Origin: Cellulomonas chitinilytica
Lineage (GTDB): Bacteria; Actinomycetota; Actinomycetes; Actinomycetales; Cellulomonadaceae
Assembly: GCF_016862675.1 (NCBI RefSeq)
Contig: NZ_BONK01000004.1
Location: forward strand, 1-64,000
DNA length: 64,000 nucleotides
Direction: 5' to 3'
Shown here: one piece after another, positions 51,322 through 59,704 of the stretch
Layout: the number at the start of each line of letters is the position of its first letter
Numbering within the stretch: position 1 is the first letter of the stretch
Notes under the pieces: generated by a model
The model's database searches: none
Told to the model about the DNA's origin: nothing
Seen by the model: only the letters and a program-made list of their open reading frames with translations
Program-made: the position numbers and the translations under genes

Positions 51322-52149
51322 TCAGTCGTCGACGACGACGCGCTGCCAGTCGGCGCGGTGCGCCTCGATGTAGGCGATGTCGTGCAGGTACAGGTCGGCG
51401 TGCCCGTCGGCGATGTGCCGCGCGAAGTTCTCGTCCCCGGCGTCGGCCGCGGCCTGCATGAAGTCGACGAGGGACTGCAGGCGGCGTCCGAGGGTCGCGA
51501 CGACGGTCGCGCGCAGCTCCGGGGTCGCGCCGTAGGCGTCGAGGAACTGCCGCGCGCGCCGCGCCTGCTCGTCGGTGCCGCCGAAGCCGTCGCCGTTCTC
51601 GGGCCGGGTCAGGGGTGCGAACCGGTACAGCGCGTACGCGAGGTCCCACGCCCGCGGCCCGGGCCGGGCACCGTCGAAGTCGATGAGGGAGACCGCCTCA
51701 CCGTCCCGGAACACGCAGTTGTACGGCGCGAAGTCGCCGTGGCACAGGACCTCGACGGGCTCGATCGGCCCGAGCTGCCAGCCCTCGACGCCCTGGTCGA
51801 GCAGCGTGGTCGTGGCGTCGTGGTACCCGCGCAGGAGGCGGCCGGCGGACAGCAGCGCCGACTCGCTGCGCACCTGCTCGGTCAGCGGGTAGTTGCCGAC
51901 CTCGCCCGCGACGTAGTCGAGGACCTCGCGGCCCTGCTCGTCCGTGCCGTGCACGCGCGGTGCGCCCTCGAAGCCGACGTCGCGCAGGTGGCGCAGCAGC
52001 ACGTGGATCGCGGGCGTCCAGGGGCGTGCCGGTCGGCGCACGGTGCTGCCGACGCGGGTGACGACGTTGACGCCGCCGCCCTCGAGGACCTCCTCGTCGG
52101 GCGCCGGGCTCGTGGGCTGGGCGGCCGGGGCGGCGGGGGTGTCGGCCAT
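51322..52149 (-). CDS. Aminoglycoside-phosphotransferase-fold kinase
   Basis: 275-aa protein kinase-like/APH enzyme. The catalytic loop is LCHGDFAPYNCVF (HGDxxxxN) and the metal motif IDFDGARPGPRAWDLA. An unusual Ala/Pro-rich N-terminal stretch of about 20 residues precedes it. Such kinases phosphorylate sugars, choline or aminoglycosides; in this unit an amino sugar, sugar alcohol or precursor is likely. AGGAGG 9 nt before the ATG sets the start. Confidence 0.8.
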   Translation of the reverse strand: MADTPAAPAAQPTSPAPDEEVLEGGGVNVVTRVGSTVRRPARPWTPAIHVLLRHLRDVGFEGAPRVHGTDEQGREVLDYVAGEVGNYPLTEQVRSESALLSAGRLLRGYHDATTTLLDQGVEGWQLGPIEPVEVLCHGDFAPYNCVFRDGEAVSLIDFDGARPGPRAWDLAYALYRFAPLTRPENGDGFGGTDEQARRARQFLDAYGATPELRATVVATLGRRLQSLVDFMQAAADAGDENFARHIADGHADLYLHDIAYIEAHRADWQRVVVDD

Positions 52150-52214
52150 GGCGGGGACCTCCTCGGTGGTGAGCACGTGCGCGGGGCGGGTCACGGGGTG
52201 GGTCGAAGGGTGGG

Positions 52215-52892
52215 TCACGGGGCGGCGACCGGGGTCGCGACCGGGGCGGCGGCACGCGCGTCGGGCCCGACCGCGCCCGGGGGCACGGGCGCACCGGCCC
52301 ACCGGTCGCACGTGAGGTCGGGTCCGTCGCCGTGTGCCTCGACGACCTCGACGTTGCGCAACCAGTGCACGCGCCCGTGGTCGCGCGGGAGGTTCGCGCA
52401 CACCGCCGGGACGGCGAGCTGCAGGATCCCGCCGTGCGCGACGACCGCCACGACCGCGTCGCCGGGGTGCTCCTGCTGCACCCGCGCGACGACGCGCCGC
52501 AGCCGGCCGATCACCTGCGTCGCCGACTCGCCCCCCGGGGCGACGGGCTCGTCGAGCGCACCGTCGGCCATCCACCGCTCCCACCCGGCGTCCAGCCGCG
52601 GCAGGCCCTCCGACGCGGGCGTGCCCTCGACGACACCGGCGAACAGCTCGCGCAGGTCGTCCAGCGGGACGAGGGGGGCACCGGACCGGCGGGCGAGCGC
52701 CGCCGCCGTCCGCGTCGCGCGCAGCGTGGGGCTCGCGTAGACCGCGTCGAGCGACCCGGCGAGACGCTCGGCGAGCTCCTCGGACTGCCGGACGCCCTCG
52801 GGCGTCAGGTCAGGCCCGGGGGTCGCCGTGGAGATCACGCCGTCGCGGTTGTGCACGCTCTCGGCGTGCCGGACGAAGACGAAGCGGGTCAT
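52215..52892 (-). CDS. Histidine phosphatase (phosphoglycerate mutase-like)
   Basis: 225-aa histidine-phosphatase superfamily protein. FVRHAESVHNRDG holds the phosphorylated His, and VAHGGILQLAV the second His; SPTLRATRTA and the LRELFAGVVEG region complete the pocket. It removes a phosphate from a sugar phosphate or phosphorylated intermediate. GGGAG 6 nt before the ATG sets the start. It is one of several phosphatases in the unit, suggesting a pathway of many phosphorylated intermediates. Confidence 0.8.
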   Translation of the reverse strand: MTRFVFVRHAESVHNRDGVISTATPGPDLTPEGVRQSEELAERLAGSLDAVYASPTLRATRTAAALARRSGAPLVPLDDLRELFAGVVEGTPASEGLPRLDAGWERWMADGALDEPVAPGGESATQVIGRLRRVVARVQQEHPGDAVVAVVAHGGILQLAVPAVCANLPRDHGRVHWLRNVEVVEAHGDGPDLTCDRWAGAPVPPGAVGPDARAAAPVATPVAAP

Positions 52893-52938
52893 GCACTGCT
52901 CCCTGGGATCGGGGGGTCGAGGGCGGGGCGGGCGCGGG

Positions 52939-54312
52939 TCACAGGGTCCGGGTGAGCATGTAGTCCGCCCGCCCGTACCCGAGCTCGAGGAACCGTTCGA
53001 GCGAGGCGGCCTCGGCGTCACCGACCGTGAGCCGCTCGTCGGCGGTCCCCGCGCGCGGGCCCCGCACCTGTCCCGCGAACAGCCCGTCGCCGTCGGCGTG
53101 CTGCCCGTACCGGTACCCGACGCCCCGGGCGAACGTGAGCTTCGGTCGTTCGAGGATGTACTCGGGCAGCGTGCCCCGCATCGCGACGCGGAGCGGCCAC
53201 TTGGTGAGCTCGCCGTGGACCATCTCCTCGGGGCGGAACCGGCGGGCGGCCTCGACGACGCGGCGCGCCGCGAACGGCAGCCGCACGTCGACCCCGAACC
53301 GCTGCCCGAGCCGGTCGAGCCGCTGCGCGCTCGTGCGGTGGAAGTTGCCGAGCTCCTTGTCGCGGCGGGCCGCCACCTCGGCGGCGTCGTCGGCCGCGGA
53401 GCGGTACCCGCCGAAGAGCTCGTCGCTCGCCTCGCCGGTCAGCAGCGCACGCCCGGTCGTCGCGACGTGCCGCATCAGCACCCGGCTGGGGACGGCGTGC
53501 GTGAGGACCTGCTGCTCCCACGACTCGACGTCCGCGACGAGCTCCCGCAGGAGCGCGTCGGCGTCGTCGATCGGCTCGGGCTCGATCACCGTCAGCGGGA
53601 CGCCGAGGTCGGCGCACAGCCGGGTCGAGAACTCCAGGTCGGGCGAGCCGGGCAGCGCGACGGTGACGGCCACGACGTCCGCGCCGCTCTCCCGGGCGAC
53701 GGCGAGCACCGTCGACGAGTCGACGCCGCCGGAGACGGCGACCGCGACGGGGCGGCCGGCGCGGGCGGCGACGCTCGCCCGGACCTCGCGCCCGAGCGCG
53801 GCGGCCCGGTCCTCGAACGTCTCGTCGGTGTCGGCGCGCACCAGCTCGTCGCGCCAGGTCTGCGGCTCGTCCCCGCCGAGGACGACGACCGACGCCGGCG
53901 GGACCACGGCGATGCGCTCGACACCCATCGCCACGAGCTGCTTGATCTCCGAGGCGATCGCGACGCCGCCGCCGGGGAGCACCCCGTGGTGCAGGGGCCG
54001 GGTGCCGAGCTGGTCGCGGACGAGGAGCGCCGACCGGCCGTCCGACGCGACGACCACGGCCGCGCCCTCCGTGCCGTCGACGACGGCCGGGACGTCCCGC
54101 GGCGCGGGTCCGCGGCGCAGCAGGCGGTGCGCCGCGGCGTCGAGCGACCCGTCGACCAGCACGTCCGGCTCGGCCGGCCGCGGGCCGGTGACGCTCACGC
54201 TGCCGCCGGCGGGCAGCGCCCAGGTGGCGGTCGTGGCGTCGCGGTAGACGGCGGTCGCGGCGGCGGTGAGCGCGGCGGCCCGGTGGTCGGCGAGCACGAG
54301 GGCGAGTCTCAC
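52939..54312 (-). CDS. Asparagine synthetase-like protein lacking the glutaminase cysteine
   Basis: 457-aa AsnB-like protein. The synthetase domain is intact: VAVSGGVDSSTVLAVA, LTGEASDELFGGYRS and the LGTRPLHHG, EIKQLVAMG linkers. The N-terminal domain, however, begins VRLALVLADHRAA instead of MCGI, so it has no catalytic cysteine and cannot take ammonia from glutamine. It may use free ammonia or an amine acceptor, as in beta-lactam synthetase. GTG 54312 overlaps the HAD stop (GTGA). It differs from the complete AsnB at 44662-46212. Confidence 0.8.
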   Translation of the reverse strand: MRLALVLADHRAAALTAAATAVYRDATTATWALPAGGSVSVTGPRPAEPDVLVDGSLDAAAHRLLRRGPAPRDVPAVVDGTEGAAVVVASDGRSALLVRDQLGTRPLHHGVLPGGGVAIASEIKQLVAMGVERIAVVPPASVVVLGGDEPQTWRDELVRADTDETFEDRAAALGREVRASVAARAGRPVAVAVSGGVDSSTVLAVARESGADVVAVTVALPGSPDLEFSTRLCADLGVPLTVIEPEPIDDADALLRELVADVESWEQQVLTHAVPSRVLMRHVATTGRALLTGEASDELFGGYRSAADDAAEVAARRDKELGNFHRTSAQRLDRLGQRFGVDVRLPFAARRVVEAARRFRPEEMVHGELTKWPLRVAMRGTLPEYILERPKLTFARGVGYRYGQHADGDGLFAGQVRGPRAGTADERLTVGDAEAASLERFLELGYGRADYMLTRTL

Positions 54313-55058
54313 GAGGCTCCTTCGGAGAGCGGCTGGAGGTGACGGCGGAGATCGGTGGGATCGATCCCACGAAGGCCGGGCACGTGGTCGTGCGTGACGT
54401 CGGCGCACCCGCCGAACGGCGTGAGGTGGACGGCGACCGCCCCGGCGCCCTGGGCGCCCCGCACGTCCTCGTCGAGCGAGTCGCCGACGTGGACGACCTT
54501 GTCGAGCGGGCGGCCGAGCTCGGCCGACACCCGGCGGAACACGCGCGGGTCGGGCTTCGCGAGGCCGAGGACCGACGAGTCGAAGGTGCGCTCGACGGGG
54601 ATCCGGCCGTCCGCCGGGTCCCCCGACAGGCCGGCGGCGGCGAGGATCTCGACGGTCATGGGCCGCACGGTGTTGCTCACGGCGGCGACGGGGACACCGG
54701 CCGCCGCGGCGGCGAGCAGGAGCTCGCGGGCACCGGGGACGACGCGTCGCCAGACGTCGGGCCGTCCGTGGACCTCGCGCAGCCGGTCGACGTACGCGTG
54801 CACACGCTCGACCGGGGCGCCGACGCTCGCGGCGACGTGGTCCCAGCCGACGAGCGGGACGGCACCGGACTCGCGGACCCGCACGAGGTAGTGGACGGCG
54901 TCCCAGTGCTCGCCCGGCGCCGCGTCGGCGAGCACCGCCGTCGGCTCCGGGAGCACGAGGACGCCCGCGACGTCGAGGCTCAGCGCCTCGCCCGGCGCGA
55001 CGCCGACCGCGGCCCCGGCACCCGGGTCCGGGCGCGCGGCAGCCCATTCTGCACGCAT
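54309..55058 (-). CDS. HAD family hydrolase, first gene of the heptose operon
   Basis: 249-aa HAD hydrolase. The DxD nucleophile region is altered (LSLDVAGVLVLPEPTA, D-V-A-G), and motif IV is VGDSLDEDVRGAQGAG; KPDPRVF supplies the Lys. It would dephosphorylate a sugar phosphate. Replacement of the second Asp may change it to a non-phosphatase role. ATG 55058 is preferred because GGGGG stands about 10 nt upstream; TTG and longer starts are possible. The operon's promoter must lie in the 650-nt spacer upstream. Confidence 0.75.
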   Translation of the reverse strand: MRAEWAAARPDPGAGAAVGVAPGEALSLDVAGVLVLPEPTAVLADAAPGEHWDAVHYLVRVRESGAVPLVGWDHVAASVGAPVERVHAYVDRLREVHGRPDVWRRVVPGARELLLAAAAAGVPVAAVSNTVRPMTVEILAAAGLSGDPADGRIPVERTFDSSVLGLAKPDPRVFRRVSAELGRPLDKVVHVGDSLDEDVRGAQGAGAVAVHLTPFGGCADVTHDHVPGLRGIDPTDLRRHLQPLSEGAS

Positions 55059-55707
55059 CAAAGAAAGCCCCCTTCGCTCGGCCACGGCCGGTTCTCACCG
55101 ACGACGCAGCTCGCGCGATAAATCTCATCTGCGCACATTTGGGCGCGGGGACACTTAACCCTAGGGCCACCGCGATCCGTCACCAGTGATCCACGATGTG
55201 AGACCCGGACCGCGGTTCGCGCGGTCCCGCACCGCGCCGGCCGGGCGCGAGGACGAGCCGCGACGGGCGCGGCGAACGTGCAGGTCACAGCGGTGTCACG
55301 TGCTACGGTGCAGCGTCCGGTCGACGAGGTCCGGCGGTAACCTGTGCATCCGAGCTGCCCGGCGTGTCGTCACCGGCGTGGTCGCGCGGATCGCCTGGGC
55401 CCGCCCGGCAACGTCCCCTCGGGCGCCCCGAACTGCACCGGTGCCGTTCGGCGAGCACACCTGCGTCGACGCGATTTCACATTCCTGCGCGAGAAGTTCG
55501 GTGCAGGTTCACACCGCGGCTGCCAATGCTTTCCGCACCATCGGGCGGCGGAGCGTCGGGGCATTCCCGGAACCTCCGCACGCCCGCCCCCGTCTCGGCA
55601 TGCCGAGCGCCGTCCACCGCCGACCAGCACGACGAGGTGCTCGGCGTCTGCGCCGTTCACCCTCCGCCCGCGCCCGTCGACCCGACGCGGCACCTACCCT
55701 GCCGACC
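55059..55707. other. Gene-free divergent spacer upstream of the heptose operon
   Basis: No convincing gene in 650 nt. An A/T-richer island at 55117-55165 (containing GATAAATCTC and ACTTAACCCTAGG) is the likely promoter zone of the operon to the left. The rest is G+C-rich and holds no recognised riboswitch or RNA family. Codon-like ORFs that cross it are shadows without ribosome sites. Confidence 0.5.
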
Positions 55708-56034
55708 ATGGAGTCCGGAAGACGGAACGAGCGCACATCCAGCGCCTCGTGGGGAGATCGCCAACTCGTCCTCAACGCGTGGTTCTTCGCGTCAGGGTCG
55801 GCGCTCGCCGGGCTCGGGCTGCTCGTCACTGCCTTCATGACGTCGACCTGGCAGCTCGCGGCCGCCGCGGTGCTGCTGTTCGGCACCACCTGCGCCCAGG
55901 CGTCGATCATCCGGCGTCGGCGCGCGGTGCTCAACCACGGCGACCTCGACTTGGCCGGCCACGCCGCCATGGTGGGCGCACTGTCGCTCCTGGGCTTCAT
56001 CGCGGCCGTCGTCCTGTGCTCGACCGCAACGTGA
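55708..56034 (+). CDS. Small hypothetical membrane protein (two to three helices)
   Basis: 108-aa protein. Hydrophobic helices lie near residues 24-44 (AWFFASGSALAGLGLLVTAF), 50-65 and 87-105 (AAMVGALSLLGFIAAVVL). No family recognised. The ATG follows a TACCCT box (55695-55700) by 7 nt, so it is probably leaderless. It has no coupled neighbour. Confidence 0.6.
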   Translation: MESGRRNERTSSASWGDRQLVLNAWFFASGSALAGLGLLVTAFMTSTWQLAAAAVLLFGTTCAQASIIRRRRAVLNHGDLDLAGHAAMVGALSLLGFIAAVVLCSTAT

Positions 56035-56057
56035 CTGACGGCCGATCGGCCGGTCAG
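56035..56057. terminator. Hairpin between convergent genes
   Basis: CTGAC-GGCCGATCGGCCG-GTCAG is a near-perfect inverted repeat directly after the small membrane protein stop and overlapping the end of the lyase gene. Short intervening loop, no U-tract. Confidence 0.5.
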
Positions 56058-56854
56058 GGCGCGAAGCGTCGCTGGAGGTCGGCGTACGAGATCGCACCGT
56101 CGAGGAAGCCCAGCGTGCCGCCGTCGAGCAGCTCGCGTCCGGCGCGCTCCAGCGTGCTGTAGGCCGCTCGGGCGAGGCTGCCGCCGAGGCTGACCCGTGT
56201 CACGCCGAGGGAGAAGAGGGTGGGCGCGTCGGTCGTGCTCGCCAGCCCGGCCACGACGTTGAGCGGGCCGGGGACCTGCGCGGCGAGCCGGCGGATCGTG
56301 TCCGCCTCCACGACACCCGGCACGAAGACGCAGTCGGCGCCCGCCTCGACGAACCGGGCCGCCCGCTCGACGGTCTCCTCGAACGGGTCGCCGGCCGCTC
56401 CGACGAGGTAGGTGTCGGTCCGGGCGTTCAGCACGAACGTCCCTCGGGGTGCCGCTGCGCGGGCCGCCGCGACACGGTCGACGGCCTCGTCGACGCCGAG
56501 CAGCGCGCCGTCGCGCACGTCCTCCAGGTTGCCGCCCACCACGCCGAGCTCGACGGCACGGGCGACCGTGCGGGCGACGTCGTCCGGGGTGGCGCCGTAG
56601 CCGGACTCGAGGTCGGCGCTCACCGGGACGTCCACCGCCGCCACGATGCGCGCGACGTGCTCGAGCATCGTGTCGCCGTCCAGCGCTCCCCCGTCGGGCA
56701 CCCCGCAGGACCACGCGATGCCCGCGCTGGTCGTCGCGATCGCCGGGAAGCCGACCCCTTGGAGCACCCGGGCGGAGCCCGCGTCCCAGGCGTTCGGGAG
56801 CACGAAGCCCGGACCGGCGTGCAGGGCGAGGAGGGCGGCCGCCTTGTTCACCAC
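56054..56854 (-). CDS. Isocitrate lyase / PEP mutase superfamily protein
   Basis: 266-aa TIM-barrel protein. ISADLESGYG-like VSADLESGYGATPDD carries the metal Asp, and VGGNLEDVRDG, FVLNARTDTYLVG and PGVVEADTI follow the 2-methylisocitrate-lyase-like branch. The EDKxxxxxNS loop of true PEP mutase and the KKCGH of isocitrate lyase are absent, so it is a general C-C or C-P-type lyase of unknown substrate. GTG 56854 or 56851 could be the start. The divergent spacer with the transglycosylase gene is 164 nt. Confidence 0.75.
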   Translation of the reverse strand: MVNKAAALLALHAGPGFVLPNAWDAGSARVLQGVGFPAIATTSAGIAWSCGVPDGGALDGDTMLEHVARIVAAVDVPVSADLESGYGATPDDVARTVARAVELGVVGGNLEDVRDGALLGVDEAVDRVAAARAAAPRGTFVLNARTDTYLVGAAGDPFEETVERAARFVEAGADCVFVPGVVEADTIRRLAAQVPGPLNVVAGLASTTDAPTLFSLGVTRVSLGGSLARAAYSTLERAGRELLDGGTLGFLDGAISYADLQRRFAP

Positions 56855-57018
56855 CCCATCGTCGGCCACCGGGCGCCGGAACGCGCCGGCGAACGGCTGT
56901 GGCGCCGGCGCGCGTCCGGGGTACGCCGCGGACCGTCCCTCAAGGTTCGCCGCCCCGGGCCGATCTGTTCGGTATGCCACCGACGGGACACGCGGCCGCC
57001 TAGGCCCGACGAGCCGAT

Positions 57019-57729
57019 ATGGGCAGACATCTGGCAGCCCCCAGCGCGCGACGGCCACCCCTCGCGCGGTGGGCGCGCGCGTGCCTGCGTCCGGTCGCCT
57101 GCGGGGTCGCGGTCGGCGCCGTGGCGATGACCTTCGCCCAGGTCGACCCCGACACGTCGTCACCCGCCTTCGCGGACGCGCCCGGCGTCGCCGCCGACCG
57201 GCTCGGGCCCGGCACCGTCGCCGCTCCGGCGGACGCGACGTGGACCGCCACCGACGCCGACACCTCCTGGCTGACCGACGCGATCGCGGCGGAGGCGGCG
57301 GAGCGCGCACGGCAGGCCGCCGAGGCCGAGGCCGCCCGGCAGGCTCAGGTCGAGGCCGAGCGGGAGGCCGAGCGCAAGGCCGCCCGGAGCCTCGCGCGCG
57401 GCGGGTCGTCGACGCCCGGCGTCCCGCCGTCGCGCGTCCCGGTCGGTGAGGTCAAGCAGTACGCCGCGGGCCTCGTCGGCGCCGACCAGTGGGGCTGCCT
57501 GGAGGCGCTCTGGCAGCGTGAGTCCGGGTGGGACCCGTCTGCGACCAACTCGTCGTCCGGTGCGTTCGGGATCCCGCAGTCGCTTCCCGGCTCGAAGATG
57601 GCGTCGGCCGGTCCCGACTGGAGGTCGAACCCGCTGACCCAGGTCCGGTGGGGCGTGTCGTACATCGAGGGCCGCTACGGCAGCGCGTGCGCCGCGTGGC
57701 AGCACTCGCAGTCGACCGGGTGGTACTGA
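57019..57729 (+). CDS. Secreted lytic-transglycosylase-like protein
   Basis: 236-aa secreted protein. The N-terminus is basic with a hydrophobic core (CGVAVGAVAMTFA) and a cleavage-like AFADAP; a charged Ala/Glu/Arg coiled region (about residues 90-122) leads to a C-terminal SLT-like domain. The catalytic Glu is in WQRESGWDPSATN, followed by SSGAFGIPQSLPGSKMA and the RYGSACAAWQHSQSTGWY end, as in many actinobacterial wall hydrolases. It would cut peptidoglycan glycan strands. A TTCGGTATGCC motif lies 41-51 nt upstream. Confidence 0.8.
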   Translation: MGRHLAAPSARRPPLARWARACLRPVACGVAVGAVAMTFAQVDPDTSSPAFADAPGVAADRLGPGTVAAPADATWTATDADTSWLTDAIAAEAAERARQAAEAEAARQAQVEAEREAERKAARSLARGGSSTPGVPPSRVPVGEVKQYAAGLVGADQWGCLEALWQRESGWDPSATNSSSGAFGIPQSLPGSKMASAGPDWRSNPLTQVRWGVSYIEGRYGSACAAWQHSQSTGWY

Positions 57730-57745
57730 TCCGGCGTCCCGGGAG

Positions 57746-57786
57746 ACCGCACGCCGCGCACCCGGTCGGGGTGCGCGGCGTGCGGT
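57746..57786. terminator. Very strong bidirectional terminator
   Basis: An 18-bp perfect stem (positions 57746-57763 with 57769-57786) and a 5-nt loop sit between the convergent transglycosylase and GH62 genes. Confidence 0.85.
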
Positions 57787-57802
57787 CGACCCGGTCGACG
57801 CC

Positions 57803-59293
57803 CTATCGCTGGAGCGTGAGCAGGCCGGGCCGGTACGGCAGCAGGCCGTAGTCCCCGCCCGAGCTCGGCGAACGGCCCTGGTACAGCAGCTGCAGGTTGC
57901 AGGGGTCGATCGTCATGGTCTGGTCGTTGCTGCTGCGGATGAGCTCGCCGTGGCTGATGTCGTTGGTCCACGTCGCGCCGCTGTTGGCCTTGCCGGCGAA
58001 CGGGTTGCTCTCGCTCGCGGCCTGCGGCGTCCACGAGCCCGAGAGGCTGCTCGCGGTGAACGAGCGGAAGTACCGGCCGTTGGAACCGATCGCCTCGACG
58101 ATCATCAGGTACTGGTTCTGGCCCTTGACCTTGTAGACCTGCGGGGCCTCGAACAGGTTGTTCGTGGAGTCGCTCATGACGGTGGTGTACGAGGAGCCGA
58201 AGCTGCCCGGGAAGTTCCCGATCGGCATGCTGGCCCGGTAGATCTTGCCGTTGTCACCGGCGAAGAACAGGTACATGTTCGTGGCGTCGCCGATGATCGT
58301 CTGGTCGATGGGGCCGGTGCCGGAACCCGAGATGCTGCCCGTGAACAGGGTCTGCGCCGACGACCACCCGTTGGGGTTGGTGGGGTCGCTGGACGTCCGG
58401 TAGGAGAACGCGGTCGGGCCCCACTGGTAGGTGAGCACCCAGATGTTCTTCGGCGCGAAGTAGAACAGCGACGGTGCGACGGTCGCGGACGTCATGGCGT
58501 TCTGGCTGGCCGAGCCCATGCTCGACCAGCTGCTGAACAGGCCGAAGCTCATCGAGCCCCAGGACGAGCCGTTGTCGTGCGTCGTCGCGTAGACGAGGTG
58601 CTGGCCGTTGTACTCGGCGGTCGTGAAGTCCTTGAGCGACGCCCACCCGGACCGCGGGGTGGCGAGCGAGCCCGTCGACGACCAGCGGTAGCTCGACGGC
58701 AGCGAGCACGTGCCGCCGGTGGACGTCGGAGTCGGCGTGGGCGTGGGGTTCGTCGAGCCGCCTCCCACCTTGACGAGCTGCCACTGCTGGTTGCTGCCGT
58801 TCCAGTCGGCGTACTGGACGACGTTCGCGCCGTCGGCGGTGGACGCGCCCTGCACCTCGACGGCCTTGCCGCTGTTGCGGCTGATCAGCTGGATGTAGCC
58901 GTCGACGTCCTGCAGGGAGAACTGCTGGTTCGTGGAGTTGGCGTCGGACCACTGGATGATCGCGGCGCCGTCGGCGGTGGACTTGTTGGAGACGTCCAGC
59001 ACCTTGCCGGAGAGCCGGGACTTGAGCCGGTAGTAGCCGCTGCCGGAGTCGACGAACTGCCACTGCTGCTGGTTGCCGTCGTTGCGGGACCACTGGGCGA
59101 TGCGCGCACCGTCGTTGGTGGCGAGGTTGTACACGTCGAGGGCCTTGCCGCTGTTGCGGTTGACCAGGACGTACCAGGCGGACGTGTCGACGCTGGCTGC
59201 CGCGGCCGGGCCGACCTGCCCCGGCACCGCTGCCACCAGGGCCAGCACTAGGCCGGCGACCGCCAGGGCTCGTGCGGCGATGGACTTCCTCAT
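57803..59293 (-). CDS. Secreted alpha-L-arabinofuranosidase GH62 with N-terminal ricin-type CBM13
   Basis: 496-aa secreted enzyme. A signal peptide (about 1-32, ending AAA) is followed by a ricin B-type trefoil (about 35-180; QxW repeats QQQWQF, NQQFSL, NQQWQL), a Pro/Thr linker and a GH62 domain (about 200-496; [71 protein letters not shown]). GH62 removes arabinose side chains from arabinoxylan and arabinan. GGAG before ATG 59293 sets the start. Its promoter and a LacI-type operator are visible upstream. Confidence 0.9.
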   Translation of the reverse strand: MRKSIAARALAVAGLVLALVAAVPGQVGPAAAASVDTSAWYVLVNRNSGKALDVYNLATNDGARIAQWSRNDGNQQQWQFVDSGSGYYRLKSRLSGKVLDVSNKSTADGAAIIQWSDANSTNQQFSLQDVDGYIQLISRNSGKAVEVQGASTADGANVVQYADWNGSNQQWQLVKVGGGSTNPTPTPTPTSTGGTCSLPSSYRWSSTGSLATPRSGWASLKDFTTAEYNGQHLVYATTHDNGSSWGSMSFGLFSSWSSMGSASQNAMTSATVAPSLFYFAPKNIWVLTYQWGPTAFSYRTSSDPTNPNGWSSAQTLFTGSISGSGTGPIDQTIIGDATNMYLFFAGDNGKIYRASMPIGNFPGSFGSSYTTVMSDSTNNLFEAPQVYKVKGQNQYLMIVEAIGSNGRYFRSFTASSLSGSWTPQAASESNPFAGKANSGATWTNDISHGELIRSSNDQTMTIDPCNLQLLYQGRSPSSGGDYGLLPYRPGLLTLQR

Positions 59294-59386
59294 CCTTCGC
59301 TCCTTCGGTTCGTCGTGTCCCGCGAGCAGTGCCGGCACGTCGGCTCCCCGGCGACGTGGCGCGGCACGGCGGCGGGAGGGCCGGCG

Positions 59387-59402
59387 ATGTTAGCGCTCAC
59401 AT
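59387..59402. promoter_or_regulatory. LacI-family operator downstream of the GH62 promoter
   Basis: ATGTTAGCGCTCACAT is a 16-bp palindrome with one mismatch and the central AGCGCT of LacI-family sites. It is 34-50 nt downstream of the predicted GH62 start site and 94 nt before the start codon, so a bound repressor would block elongation. Confidence 0.7.
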
Positions 59403-59442
59403 CGTCGTGGCCGAGCTCCGGGTAGGGGGTGGTTCGCCGGGG

Positions 59443-59471
59443 AACGTATCCGGATCTACATCGATGTACAA
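59443..59471 (-). promoter_or_regulatory. Promoter of the GH62 gene with an overlapping palindrome
   Basis: On the - strand TTGTAC (59471-59466) and TACGTT (59448-59443) are 17 nt apart. The palindrome TACATCGATGTA (59457-59468) overlaps the -35 box and spacer, and TTCCGG-GCT-CCGGAA (59476-59490) lies just upstream, so a second regulator may act here. Confidence 0.6.
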
Positions 59472-59602
59472 GACATTCCGGGCTCCGGAACGTTTCACGT
59501 CGACGCACCCGGCCACGAGCGAGCGGCGGCGCCGCTCGGAGGTCGGAGCCGGAGCGGTCGCCTAGCGTGGACGCGGACGCACCCCCGCAAGGAGGATCAC
59601 CG

Positions 59603-59704
59603 ATGACGGCTCTGCCGGCCGGGCGCTCACCGTGGCCGAGCAACCACGCCCGCCGCCCGAGGGCGCTCGCCCCCCGGCTCGGGACGGGGCACCGTCTTGG
59701 ATGA
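59603..59704 (+). CDS. 33-aa upstream ORF overlapping the methyltransferase start
   Basis: AGGAGG stands 6 nt before ATG 59603, and TAGCGT (59563-59568) is a possible -10. The ORF encodes a short basic peptide (MTALPAGRSPWPSNHARRPR and on) and stops at 59702-59704, inside the methyltransferase coding region in another frame. It could be a leader that couples translation or the remains of a frameshifted longer start. No known peptide. Confidence 0.4.
   Translation: MTALPAGRSPWPSNHARRPRALAPRLGTGHRLG

Noticed and set aside
56054..56854. Phosphonate pathway (PEP mutase plus FomD-like protein)
   Set aside because: The EDKxxxxxNS motif of PEP mutase is missing, no phosphonopyruvate decarboxylase is present, and the DUF402 gene is 16 kb away in another unit.
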